Source: Symbioplanes lichenis
GTDB taxonomy: Bacteria > Actinomycetota > Actinomycetes > Mycobacteriales > Micromonosporaceae
Direction of reading: 5' to 3'
NCBI RefSeq assembly: GCF_030709675.1
Contig: NZ_JAUZQD010000003.1
Location: 62,001 to 126,000, forward strand
DNA length: 64,000 nucleotides
Shown: piece after piece, positions 25,864-33,728 of the stretch
How positions within the stretch are numbered: position 1 is the stretch's first letter
Layout of the letters: every line of letters starts with the position of its first letter
Program-made: the position numbers and the translations under genes
Notes under the pieces: model-generated
Told to the model about the DNA's origin: nothing
Seen by the model: only the letters and a program-made list of their open reading frames with translations
Database searches by the model: none

Positions 25864-25904
25864 CGTCAAGGAATCGTCAAGATCGGCGACGGCTGGCCGT
25901 CAAG
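25864..25904. promoter_or_regulatory. CGTCAAG direct repeats, possible OmpR-type regulator site
   Basis: CGTCAAG occurs at 25864-25870, 25875-25881 and 25898-25904. The first two are 11 bp apart start to start, one helical turn, as is typical of tandem half-sites of OmpR/PhoB-type regulators. They lie just upstream of the MMPL gene, whose operon encodes such a regulator, so autoregulation is plausible. Confidence 0.45.
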
Positions 25905-25957
25905 GTGGAGCACGAGGCTGAGCAGGTCCGCAACTCCTGTCTCGGAAAGGCAGTCTC

Positions 25958-28150
25958 GTGGCCAGATTCCTCTACCGGCTCGGTGCCCTCGCGGCCAAGC
26001 GCCGGCTCGTGTTCTTCGGCGCGTCGCTGGCCGTCCTGGTGGCGACGCTCGTCGCGATGGTCCTCTACGGCGGCTCGTTCTCGCCCGGCCAGGCGATCCC
26101 GGGCGCGCCGGCCCAGGTCGCCCTCGAGAAGGTCGAGCAGCACTTCCCGGAGCGGCGCGGCGTCGAGGGCACCGTGCTCTTCGTCGCCCCCAACGGCGGC
26201 CAGGTCAAGGACGCGCCGGTCGTCCAGCAGATGCGGGCGGTGACGGAGCGGATCAAGACCGTGCACCCGGTCGCCGATGTCAGCGACCCGCTGGAGGACG
26301 TCTCCGAGGACGGCCGGATAGCGGTCGCCGCCATCAGTTTCGACCTGCCGCCGGACACCGAGGTGGAGCCCGAGCTGCAGGCGGCCGTACGGGCGACCGG
26401 CGGCACGTACAACGACGCCCTCGGTGACCACGGCGGCCGCGTGATGTTCGGCGGTGACGCCTTCGAGGAGGAGCTCGAGCCGTTCGGCGTGCCCGAGGCG
26501 ATCGGTATCGGTGTGGCGCTGCTGGTCCTGCTGGTGACCTTCGGCTCGGTCCTCGCGGCCGGCATCCCGCTGCTCACGGCGGCCCTCGGCGTCGGGGGCA
26601 CGGCCGCCGGCACGCTGCTGGTCGCCAACCTCTTCGACGTCTCGCAGCACGCGCTGACCCTGGCGATCATGCTGGGCCTGGCCGTCGGCATCGACTACGC
26701 CCTGCTCATCGTCTCGCGGCACCGGGCCCAGCTCACCCGGGGCATGGGCATCCGGGAGTCGATCGCCCTCTCCATCGCCACCGCGGGCAGCGCGGTCGTC
26801 TTCGCCGGCCTCACGGTCGTCATCGCCCTCGCCGGCCTGACCCTGGCCGGGGTGCCGCTGCTCACCTCGATGGGCGTGGCCGCCGCCGGGGCCGTCGCGA
26901 TCGCCGTCCTCTTCGCGCTCACGATGCTGCCCGCCCTCATGGCCCTGGCCGGGGAGCGGCTGCGGCCCAAGCCGGACTCCCGCGCCGCCCGCCGCGAGCT
27001 CGACCCCCGCAAGCGCGGCCTGGCCGCCCGCTGGGTCGGCGGTGTCATCAAGCACCCCCGCAAGATCGTGGTCGCGGTCGTGCTCGGGCTGGGTGTGCTC
27101 GCCGTGCCGGCCGCACAGCTGGAGCTGGCCCTCAACGACAACGGCTCCGCCGCCCAGGGCTCCGAGCCGCGGCAGGTCTACGACCTCCTGGCCGGCGCCT
27201 ACGGCCCGGGCGTCAACGGTCCGCTGGTGGTGGTCGTCGAGGGCGCCGGGAGCGAGGCCACCGCGAAGACGGTCATGGACAAGGTGGAGACCATGTCCGG
27301 GGTGGCCGAGGTCAACGGGCCCATCCTGACCGAGGACGAGCAGGCCGCGCTGATCCGGATCGTGCCCACCACCGGACCGCGCGACAGCGCCACGGCCGAG
27401 CTGGCCGACGACGTCCGCGCCCAGCTCAAGCCGATCGGCAACCAAAGCGGCACCTACGTCGAACTGACCGGTCTCACCGTCGTCAGCCTCGACGCCGTCG
27501 AGCAGATCGACAACGCCATGCTGCCCTTCGCCGTCGTGGTCGTCGGCCTCTCCCTGCTCCTGCTGCTGCTCGCCTTCCGGTCCTGGACGGTCCCGCTCAA
27601 GGCCACCGCGGGCTTCCTGCTCTCCGTCGGCGCGGCGTTCGGCGCCATGGTGGCGGTCTTCCAGTGGGGCTGGCTGGCCGGCCCGCTCGGCGTACCCCTG
27701 GTGGGCCCGGTCCCGAGCTTCGCGCCCATCATCGTGATGGCGGTGCTCTTCGGCCTGGCCATGGACTACGAGGTCTTCCTGGTCTCCGCGATGCGCGAGC
27801 ACTACGCGCAGCACGGCGACGCCTCCGAGGCGATCCTGGCCGGCAGCCGGGCCGCCGGGCGGGTGGTCGTGGCGGCGGCGGTCATCATGATCACGGTGTT
27901 CGCGAGCTTCATGTTCTCCCACGACCCCAACGTGATGCCGATCGCCCTGGCCCTGACCTTCGGGGTGCTCGTCGACGCGTTCATCGTGCGGCTCACGCTC
28001 GTACCGGCGGTGCTGAAGCTCCTGGGTGACCGCGCCTGGCGGCTGCCGCGCTGGCTGGACCGGATCGTGCCCAAGGTGGACATCGAGGGCCACCAGGTGG
28101 CGGAGACCAAGGAGCCCGTCGTCCGCGAGCCCGAGCCCGAGCTGGTCTGA
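25958..28150 (+). CDS. MMPL-family (RND-type) membrane transporter
   Basis: 730 aa from GTG 25958, with GGAAAGG 7 nt upstream. About twelve membrane segments in two halves, each with a large extracellular loop after its first helix (residues about 35-175 and 380-510). The second and third segments of each half carry the MMPL pattern: ITLAIMLGLAVGIDYALLI-like (LAIMLGLAVGIDYALLIVS) and VMAVLFGLAMDYEVFLVSAM, with the intramembrane Asp used for proton relay. Family members export lipids, siderophores or antibiotics. The two-component genes follow 9 bp downstream, so the system probably senses the exported compound or envelope stress. Confidence 0.92.
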   Translation: MARFLYRLGALAAKRRLVFFGASLAVLVATLVAMVLYGGSFSPGQAIPGAPAQVALEKVEQHFPERRGVEGTVLFVAPNGGQVKDAPVVQQMRAVTERIKTVHPVADVSDPLEDVSEDGRIAVAAISFDLPPDTEVEPELQAAVRATGGTYNDALGDHGGRVMFGGDAFEEELEPFGVPEAIGIGVALLVLLVTFGSVLAAGIPLLTAALGVGGTAAGTLLVANLFDVSQHALTLAIMLGLAVGIDYALLIVSRHRAQLTRGMGIRESIALSIATAGSAVVFAGLTVVIALAGLTLAGVPLLTSMGVAAAGAVAIAVLFALTMLPALMALAGERLRPKPDSRAARRELDPRKRGLAARWVGGVIKHPRKIVVAVVLGLGVLAVPAAQLELALNDNGSAAQGSEPRQVYDLLAGAYGPGVNGPLVVVVEGAGSEATAKTVMDKVETMSGVAEVNGPILTEDEQAALIRIVPTTGPRDSATAELADDVRAQLKPIGNQSGTYVELTGLTVVSLDAVEQIDNAMLPFAVVVVGLSLLLLLLAFRSWTVPLKATAGFLLSVGAAFGAMVAVFQWGWLAGPLGVPLVGPVPSFAPIIVMAVLFGLAMDYEVFLVSAMREHYAQHGDASEAILAGSRAAGRVVVAAAVIMITVFASFMFSHDPNVMPIALALTFGVLVDAFIVRLTLVPAVLKLLGDRAWRLPRWLDRIVPKVDIEGHQVAETKEPVVREPEPELV

Positions 28151-28159
28151 GAGGACATC

Positions 28160-28843
28160 ATGGACCGCGTACTCGTCGTCGACGACGATCCCGGCATCCG
28201 GGGCCTGCTGACCTCCGCCCTGCGGTTCGCCGGCTACGAGGTGGACGTGGCAGCCGACATCCCCGAGGCGCTGCACGCCGTACGCACCGCCCTGCCGGAC
28301 GTGATCGTGCTGGACGTGATGCTGCCGGGCGGCACCGGGTTCGACGTCCTCGCCCTGGTTCGCTCGCAGTCGATCGGGGTGCCGGTGCTGTTCCTCACCG
28401 CGCGCGACGCCGTCGAGGACCGGGTGCGCGGCCTGCAGCTGGGCGGCGACGACTACGTGGTCAAGCCGTTCAGTGTCGTGGAGATCGGGGCCCGGATCGA
28501 GGCACTGCTGCGCCGCTCGCGCGGCACGGCGGTGCCCGCCGGGTCGGCCCTGAGCTTCCGCGACCTGTCCGTGGACCCGCAGCGCCACGAGGTGCGCCGC
28601 GGCGATCGGCTCGTCAAGCTCTCCCCGACGGAGTTCAAGCTGCTGCACCTGCTCATCACCCGGCCCGGGCAGGTGCTGTCCAAGGCGCAGATCCTCGAGC
28701 AGGTCTGGCAGTACGACTTCGGCGGCGCCTCGGTCGTCGTCGAGCGCTTCATCTCGAACCTGCGCCGCAAGGTCGACGAGGGACACGAGCCGCTGATCCA
28801 GACCGTGCGCGGGGTCGGCTACACCCTCCGGTACGAGCCGTGA
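28160..28843 (+). CDS. OmpR-family response regulator
   Basis: 227 aa; ATG 28160 has GAGAGGA before it. The receiver domain has the acidic pair VVDDD, phospho-acceptor D52 in IVLDVMLPGG, and Lys in VVKPFS. The winged-helix DNA-binding domain begins near residue 130 (VKLSPTEFKLLHLLI) and ends VRGVGYTLR. It should bind tandem direct repeats; candidates lie at 25864-25904. It is cotranscribed with the MMPL gene and overlaps the histidine kinase gene by 4 bp (GTGA). Confidence 0.95.
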   Translation: MDRVLVVDDDPGIRGLLTSALRFAGYEVDVAADIPEALHAVRTALPDVIVLDVMLPGGTGFDVLALVRSQSIGVPVLFLTARDAVEDRVRGLQLGGDDYVVKPFSVVEIGARIEALLRRSRGTAVPAGSALSFRDLSVDPQRHEVRRGDRLVKLSPTEFKLLHLLITRPGQVLSKAQILEQVWQYDFGGASVVVERFISNLRRKVDEGHEPLIQTVRGVGYTLRYEP

Positions 28844-30279
28844 GGCGCTGGCAGTCCGGCATCCGGGGCCGGCTGCTCGCGGGCTTCCTGATGCTCTTCG
28901 TCCTGGCCCTCGCCGCCAGCGGGATCATCACCGGCCTGCTGGTCGACGACTACATCAACGAGCGGTCGGTCACCAAGCTCCGCGACGACGAGCAGCGGAT
29001 CACCGCCCTGGTCCGCTCGGGCCCGCAGACCATCAACGCGGACCAGTTCGAGACCATGCTCGGGCCGCCGCTGGGCATCATGGGCCAGGACGCGAGCCTC
29101 GACATCCTCTTCGCGATCGGGTCCAGCGCCGGCCGCGAGTACGAGCTCGCCCGGCTGGCGGCCACCGCGAGCCCGGGGCAGATCCTCAAGACCAGCGACG
29201 ACGTCGTCGCCGTGCTCATACCCACCCCGGGCATGCGGATGACCTACGACGACCGGGACCCCGACGACGTCGCCCGGCTGATCCTGGTCAACGACGCCCA
29301 GGTCGACCGGCGGACCATCCTCGGCTACGCCGGCAGCATGGCGGTGATCGCGTCCGTCGCCGTCGTCGTGCTGATGGGGCTGGGGGTGCTGGTCCTCCAC
29401 ATCGGGCTCAAGCCGCTGGCGGACATGGCCCAGGCCGCCGACGCCATCGCCGAGGGCTCGCGGGACGAGCGGCTGCCCGTCACCGACCGGCACGCCGAGA
29501 CCGACGTGCTGGCGGCGGCGGTCAACCGGGCCTTCGACGCCCAGGCCCGGGCCGAGGACCGGGCGCGGACCTTCGCCGCCGACGCGTCGCACGAGCTGCG
29601 GACCCCGCTGGCCACCATCTCGGGCTGGCTCGAGCTCTCCCGGCAGGGCTCGCTCACCGGCCCGGACCTGGAACAGGCCGTCGCCCGCATCGAGGACGAG
29701 GTGGGCCGCATCCGGCTCCTGGTGGACGAGCTGGGCCTGCTGGCCCGCCTCGACACCGGCCGGCCGCTCGACAGCCGGCCGCTCGACCTGGCCGAACTCG
29801 CCGACAGCGTCGTGGAGGACGCCCGCGTGATCTATCCCGATCTCTCCGTCCAGCTGCAGGCGCCCCCGGGTGGCCTGCCCGTGCTCGGCGACGCCGCCCG
29901 GCTGCAACAGGTCCTGCGCAACCTGGTCGGCAACGCCGTCCAGCACAACCCCCCAGGAACGAAGATCCGATTGACCCTGTACGCCGACCACGGCGACGCC
30001 CGCGCCGACGTCACCGACGACGGGGCCGGCATCCCCGCCGCCGATCTGCCCCGCCTCTTCGACCGCTTCTGGCGGGCCGAGGCCAGCCGCAGCCGCGACT
30101 ACGGCGGCTCGGGCCTCGGCCTCGCCATCGTCCAGGCGATCGTCCGCGCCCACGGCGGCCGGGTCACCGTCGCCTCCGAGGCCGGTCACGGCACCACTGT
30201 CAGCCTGCACCTGCCCGCCGCCCCGGGAGAGCTTGCGGTGGAGTGCACTCCAGCGAATAACGTCCCGAATCATGCGTAA
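28840..30279 (+). CDS. sensor histidine kinase
   Basis: 479 aa; GTG 28840 overlaps the regulator stop. Domains in order: membrane segment about 10-31, extracellular sensor about 32-165, second membrane segment about 166-187, HAMP, dimerisation/phospho-acceptor with H251 in ASHELRTPL, and the ATPase domain with NLVGNAVQHN (N box), DDGAGIP (G1) and GSGLGLAIV (G2). It is partner of the adjacent response regulator. The last 47 bp of the gene contain the MerR-type promoter of the alcohol dehydrogenase gene. Confidence 0.94.
   Translation: MRRWQSGIRGRLLAGFLMLFVLALAASGIITGLLVDDYINERSVTKLRDDEQRITALVRSGPQTINADQFETMLGPPLGIMGQDASLDILFAIGSSAGREYELARLAATASPGQILKTSDDVVAVLIPTPGMRMTYDDRDPDDVARLILVNDAQVDRRTILGYAGSMAVIASVAVVVLMGLGVLVLHIGLKPLADMAQAADAIAEGSRDERLPVTDRHAETDVLAAAVNRAFDAQARAEDRARTFAADASHELRTPLATISGWLELSRQGSLTGPDLEQAVARIEDEVGRIRLLVDELGLLARLDTGRPLDSRPLDLAELADSVVEDARVIYPDLSVQLQAPPGGLPVLGDAARLQQVLRNLVGNAVQHNPPGTKIRLTLYADHGDARADVTDDGAGIPAADLPRLFDRFWRAEASRSRDYGGSGLGLAIVQAIVRAHGGRVTVASEAGHGTTVSLHLPAAPGELAVECTPANNVPNHA
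30233..30263 (+). promoter_or_regulatory. MerR-type promoter with palindromic operator
   Basis: TTGCGG (30233-30238) and TAACGT (30258-30263) are separated by 19 bp, the overlong spacer typical of MerR-activated promoters. The spacer holds the perfect 14-bp palindrome TGGAGTGCACTCCA (30239-30252). Similar palindromes precede oxidoreductase genes controlled by MerR-family regulators, and such a regulator is encoded downstream at 31261. The promoter lies inside the 3' end of the histidine kinase gene. Confidence 0.8.
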
Positions 30280-31297
30280 GACAACAGGTATGGCCCTGCT
30301 GCGCCCGGGCGGGCCCTGGGAACCGTTCTCCTTCGAGCGCCGGGACCTGCGCGCCGACGACGTCGCGGTGCGCGTCACGTGGTGCGGGGTGTGCCACTCG
30401 GACCTGCACGCCGCGGAGGCGCTGACCGAGGGCGCGCCGCCGCTGGTCCCGGGGCACGAGTTCGTGGGCGAGGTCGCCGCGGTCGGACCGGACGTGACGT
30501 CCTTCCGGGTGGGCGACGCGGTCGCCGTCGGCAACATCGTCGACTCGTGCGGGGCGTGCGCCGCGTGCCGGGCGGGGGAGGAAGTCTTCTGCGCCGAGTT
30601 CCCGGCCCTGACCTACGGCGGGGCGGAGAACACCTTCGGGGGGTACGCGCAGGAGTACGTCGTACGCGAGGGATTTGTCTATGCTCTTCCGCCCGGTCTC
30701 GACCCGGCGGGCGTGGCGCCGCTGATGTGCGCGGGGGCGACGGTCTTCGGGGCGTTGCGGACGTGGGACGTCGGGCCGGGCCAGGTCGTCGGGATCGTGG
30801 GGCTGGGCGGGCTCGGGCACCTCGCGGTGAAGTTCGCCAAGGCCCTCGGCGCCCGCGTCGTGGTCTTCACCACCTCGCCGGACAAGCAGGGCCCGGCCCT
30901 CATGCTCGGCGCCGACGAGACGGTCGTGTCCTCGGGCGCCGTGGCGATGGCCTCGCAGGCCGGCCGGTTCGACTTCATCCTCGACACCGCGTCGGGGAAG
31001 CACGATCCGACCCCGTACCTGCGGACTCTGAAGATCGACGGCACCCTGTGCATGCTCGGCACGCCGGACCGCTACGAGCCCGAGTCCATGGTCATGGCCA
31101 TGGGCCGCCGCCGGCTGGCCGCCTCCGCGGGCGCCGGTCGCCCCCGGGTGCGCGAGATGCTCGACTTCGCCGCCCGCCACGGCATCACGGCCGACGTCGA
31201 GAAGCTCCCGGCCACCGAGGCCGGCACCGCCCTGGCCCGGCTGGCGGCCAACGACGTGCGGTGGCGGTTCGTCCTCGACCTGCGGGAGCTGGGCTGA
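30272..31297 (+). CDS. zinc-dependent alcohol dehydrogenase (CAD type)
   Basis: 341 aa from ATG 30272; the -10 at 30258 puts the transcript start about here, so it may be leaderless, or ATG 30290 may be used. Starts upstream of the promoter are excluded. Catalytic zinc ligands are in WCGVCHSDLH and GHEFVGEV; the structural zinc site is CGACAACRAGEEVFC. The cofactor-binding motif is GLGGLGHLAVK. Members of this cinnamyl-alcohol-dehydrogenase group interconvert aldehydes and alcohols with NADP(H) and often detoxify reactive aldehydes. It is coupled to the MerR gene that follows. Confidence 0.9.
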   Translation: MRKTTGMALLRPGGPWEPFSFERRDLRADDVAVRVTWCGVCHSDLHAAEALTEGAPPLVPGHEFVGEVAAVGPDVTSFRVGDAVAVGNIVDSCGACAACRAGEEVFCAEFPALTYGGAENTFGGYAQEYVVREGFVYALPPGLDPAGVAPLMCAGATVFGALRTWDVGPGQVVGIVGLGGLGHLAVKFAKALGARVVVFTTSPDKQGPALMLGADETVVSSGAVAMASQAGRFDFILDTASGKHDPTPYLRTLKIDGTLCMLGTPDRYEPESMVMAMGRRRLAASAGAGRPRVREMLDFAARHGITADVEKLPATEAGTALARLAANDVRWRFVLDLRELG

Positions 31298-31695
31298 GCA
31301 CCGAGGAGCCGACGCTGGGGATCCGGGAGATGGCCGAGCTGACCGGCCTGACCCCGGACACCCTGCGCTGGTACGAGCGCGAGGGCCTGATCCCGCCGGT
31401 CGGCCGCACGGCCGACGGCCGGCGCCGCTACGACGCCGAGGCCGTGCGGTTCGTCCGGCTGATCCAGGCCCTGCGCCGCACCGGCATGCCCATCGCCCGG
31501 GTCCGCGACTTCGTCACCCTGGGCCCGGCGACGCCCGCCGCCACGGCCCGCCGCCTGGAGCTGCTGCAACGCCAGGAGGACGAGCTCCACCGCCGCATCG
31601 CCGGCCTGCACGACGACCTCCGCGTGATCCACGCCAAGATCGCCGACTATCGCAGCCTCCTCGCCGACGGCCGCGTGTGCCAGCATCCGGACTGA
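31261..31695 (+). CDS. MerR-family transcriptional regulator
   Basis: Winged-helix domain MAELTGLTPDTLRWYEREGL followed by RRYDAEAVRFVRLIQALR, then a helical dimerisation region ending with a single Cys (GRVCQHPD). About 144 aa if GTG 31261 is used. The start is uncertain: the family normally begins about 12 residues before MAELTG, where the only candidate is CTG 31294, which overlaps the upstream TGA (CTGA) and has GGGAG at good spacing. ATG 31330 would cut into the HTH. It probably senses aldehydes or oxidants and activates the promoter at 30233, which drives the dehydrogenase and itself. Confidence 0.85.
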   Translation: MAVRPRPAGAGLSTEEPTLGIREMAELTGLTPDTLRWYEREGLIPPVGRTADGRRRYDAEAVRFVRLIQALRRTGMPIARVRDFVTLGPATPAATARRLELLQRQEDELHRRIAGLHDDLRVIHAKIADYRSLLADGRVCQHPD

Positions 31696-31702
31696 TCGGA
31701 CA

Positions 31703-31731
31703 TTGACCTTGATGCATCTCTTGCCTACCGT
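31703..31731 (+). promoter_or_regulatory. vegetative-type promoter of the GH85 gene
   Basis: TTGACC (31703-31708) and TACCGT (31726-31731) are separated by 17 bp, the best sigma-70-like promoter seen in this window. The transcript would start near 31738, giving a leader of about 38 nt before GTG 31776. Confidence 0.75.
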
Positions 31732-31744
31732 GGACCACGCGCGT

Positions 31745-31758
31745 TGACAACGTTGGCA
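31745..31758. promoter_or_regulatory. LacI-like operator downstream of the GH85 promoter
   Basis: TGACAACGTTGGCA is a 14-bp palindrome with one mismatched pair and a central CG, the form typical of LacI-family operators. It lies just after the predicted transcription start, a position where bound repressor blocks transcription. No LacI gene is in the window. Confidence 0.55.
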
Positions 31759-31775
31759 GACGTGGGGAGACGGCC

Positions 31776-33728
31776 GTGAGACCACTACGCCTTCTGGTGC
31801 CCGGGCTCGTCGCGATGCTGGCCTTCGGGAGCTCCCCGGCCCTCGCGAGCGCGGCGGAATCGGGCACTCAGCCCTACGCCTCCTACTGGCATCCGAGCAC
31901 CATTCTCGACTGGGACCCGGCCACCGATCCGGACGCCCGGTTCAACCGCTCGCACGTCCCGCTGGCCGGCCGCACGTCGGACCCCGCGCTCAAGGCCAAT
32001 CCGCATGCCCGCGCCGGCGAGGGGCGGATCGCGTCGCTGGTGTCCTTCGCGCCGACCTCGGACAATCCGTCGCAGGGCTCGGCGGATCCGAATTACTACG
32101 CGTTCCCCTACTGGCAGTACATCGACACGCTCGTCTTCTGGGGCGGCTCGGCGAGCGAGGGACTCATTCTCGCGCCCAATCCGACGGTCATCGACGCGGC
32201 GCACCGCAACGGCGTGAAGGTCTACGGGACGGTGTTCTTCCCGCCTGTCGCGTACGGGGGTCAGCTGCAATGGGTCCGCGACTTCGTCCGCAAGGACGGT
32301 GCCGTCTATCCCGTGGCCGACAAGCTCGTCGAGGTCGCGCGGTATTACGGCTTCGAGGGCTGGTTCATCAATCAGGAGACCGGCGGCGGCGACGCGGCTC
32401 TGGCGACCGAGCTGCGCAACGCCATGACCTATGCGCGCTCGCGCGGGCCGGTGGATTTCATGTGGTACGACGCCATGACCGAAAGTGGCTCAGTGTCCTG
32501 GCAGGACGGTCTCACCTCGGCCAACGACGCCTTCCTGCAGAGTGGCGCCACGCGGGTCGCCGACTCCATGTTTCTCGACTTCGGCTGGAGCGCGACCAAG
32601 CAGAACGCCTCCCGCGCCAATGCCCGCGCGCTGGGCCGCAGTGAGTACGACCTCTACGCGGGCATCGACACCGAGGCGAACGGTTACAACACGTCGGTGC
32701 CGTGGAGTGCCGTCTTCCCGGACGGCCAGCCGCACGTGACCGGGCTCGGCCTCTATCGCCCCGAATGGACGTGGAAATCGTCCACCTCCCGCGCCGACTT
32801 CTACGCCCGGGACGCGCGGTACTGGGTCGGGGCCAACGGCGACCCGTCGAACACGAGCACCACGTCGGCGTGGAAGGGGCTCGCCACGTATGTCGCGGAG
32901 TCGAGCCCGGTGACGGCGAAACCGTTCGTGACCGATTTCAACGCCGGCCACGGCGACTTCTATGCGATCGGGGGCGAGCGGCTGGGCGCCGGCGGCTGGA
33001 ACAATTTGTCGCTGCAGGACGTGCCGCCCACGTACCGGTGGATCGTGCAGTCCGCGGGCACGAAACTGACGCCGGCGATCGACTTCTCCGACGCGTACGA
33101 GGGGGGCAGCTCTTTGCAGTTGACCGGTCGCCTCGACGCCGCGAACACCGTCCGGCTCCATCAGACCCGCCTGCCGGTCGCCGCGGACACCAAAATCGCC
33201 GTCACCGTGAAGACCCCGCAGCCCGGCGCCACTCATCTGGCCGCCGCGGTGTCCTTCACCGACGATCCCACCGCATTTACCACCATCGACGTCGGATCGA
33301 CGAGTGGCCCGGGCTGGGAAAGCAGGACCCTCGACCTTTCCCCGTACGCGGGCCGCACCATCGCCCAGCTCGGTCTGCGCGTGGCGGCCCCCGAGCCGGT
33401 CGCCGATTATGCGATTCATGTCGGGCGCCTCGCCGTGTACGACGGCGACGTGGACACCGTCGCCGCCCCGACCGGCGTGTCGATCATCGGTGCGACCGAC
33501 GTCTCGCCGACGCGCAGGTCTCTGCGCCTGGCCTGGACGCCCGCTCCGGGCTCGGTCGACCACTACGACGTCTTCCGCCGCGCCGCCGACGGCACCCGGA
33601 CTTATCTCGGCGGCACCACGAACGACGCCTACTTCGTCGCGGCCTTCGACCTGCCCGGCACGGTCGAGGTGGAGGCGGTCGGCGCCGAGGGCGGCCGCTC
33701 CGAGCCGGCCGGAACCTCCGCGGGGTAG
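31776..33728 (+). CDS. secreted endo-beta-N-acetylglucosaminidase, GH85 family
   Basis: 650 aa from GTG 31776. A signal peptide (LLVPGLVAMLAFGSSPALAS) directs export. The GH85 barrel follows: VNxFVYF-type strand YIDTLVFWGGS, KVYGTVFFPP, and GFEGWFINQETGG, where N199 and E201 form the Asn-x-Glu catalytic pair of substrate-assisted hydrolysis. FMWYDAMTESG and LYAGIDTEANGY are also typical. C-terminal to about residue 380 are a galactose-binding-like sandwich and a fibronectin-like segment. Members cut the chitobiose core of N-glycans. A good promoter and a LacI-like operator precede it. Its 3' end overlaps the EamA gene by 100 bp, and a decayed copy of that end lies at 41492-41725. Confidence 0.88.
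   Translation: MRPLRLLVPGLVAMLAFGSSPALASAAESGTQPYASYWHPSTILDWDPATDPDARFNRSHVPLAGRTSDPALKANPHARAGEGRIASLVSFAPTSDNPSQGSADPNYYAFPYWQYIDTLVFWGGSASEGLILAPNPTVIDAAHRNGVKVYGTVFFPPVAYGGQLQWVRDFVRKDGAVYPVADKLVEVARYYGFEGWFINQETGGGDAALATELRNAMTYARSRGPVDFMWYDAMTESGSVSWQDGLTSANDAFLQSGATRVADSMFLDFGWSATKQNASRANARALGRSEYDLYAGIDTEANGYNTSVPWSAVFPDGQPHVTGLGLYRPEWTWKSSTSRADFYARDARYWVGANGDPSNTSTTSAWKGLATYVAESSPVTAKPFVTDFNAGHGDFYAIGGERLGAGGWNNLSLQDVPPTYRWIVQSAGTKLTPAIDFSDAYEGGSSLQLTGRLDAANTVRLHQTRLPVAADTKIAVTVKTPQPGATHLAAAVSFTDDPTAFTTIDVGSTSGPGWESRTLDLSPYAGRTIAQLGLRVAAPEPVADYAIHVGRLAVYDGDVDTVAAPTGVSIIGATDVSPTRRSLRLAWTPAPGSVDHYDVFRRAADGTRTYLGGTTNDAYFVAAFDLPGTVEVEAVGAEGGRSEPAGTSAG

Noticed and set aside
25877..28786. 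Long open frame on the minus strand opposite the MMPL and regulator genes
   Set aside because: Its product is a run of Arg/Gln/His/Gly-rich low-complexity sequence, the usual shadow of GC-rich coding DNA; the plus strand encodes complete known families.
30233..30271. Upstream start for the alcohol dehydrogenase at 30233
   Set aside because: It would overlap the -35 and operator of the MerR-type promoter, and the extra residues match no dehydrogenase.
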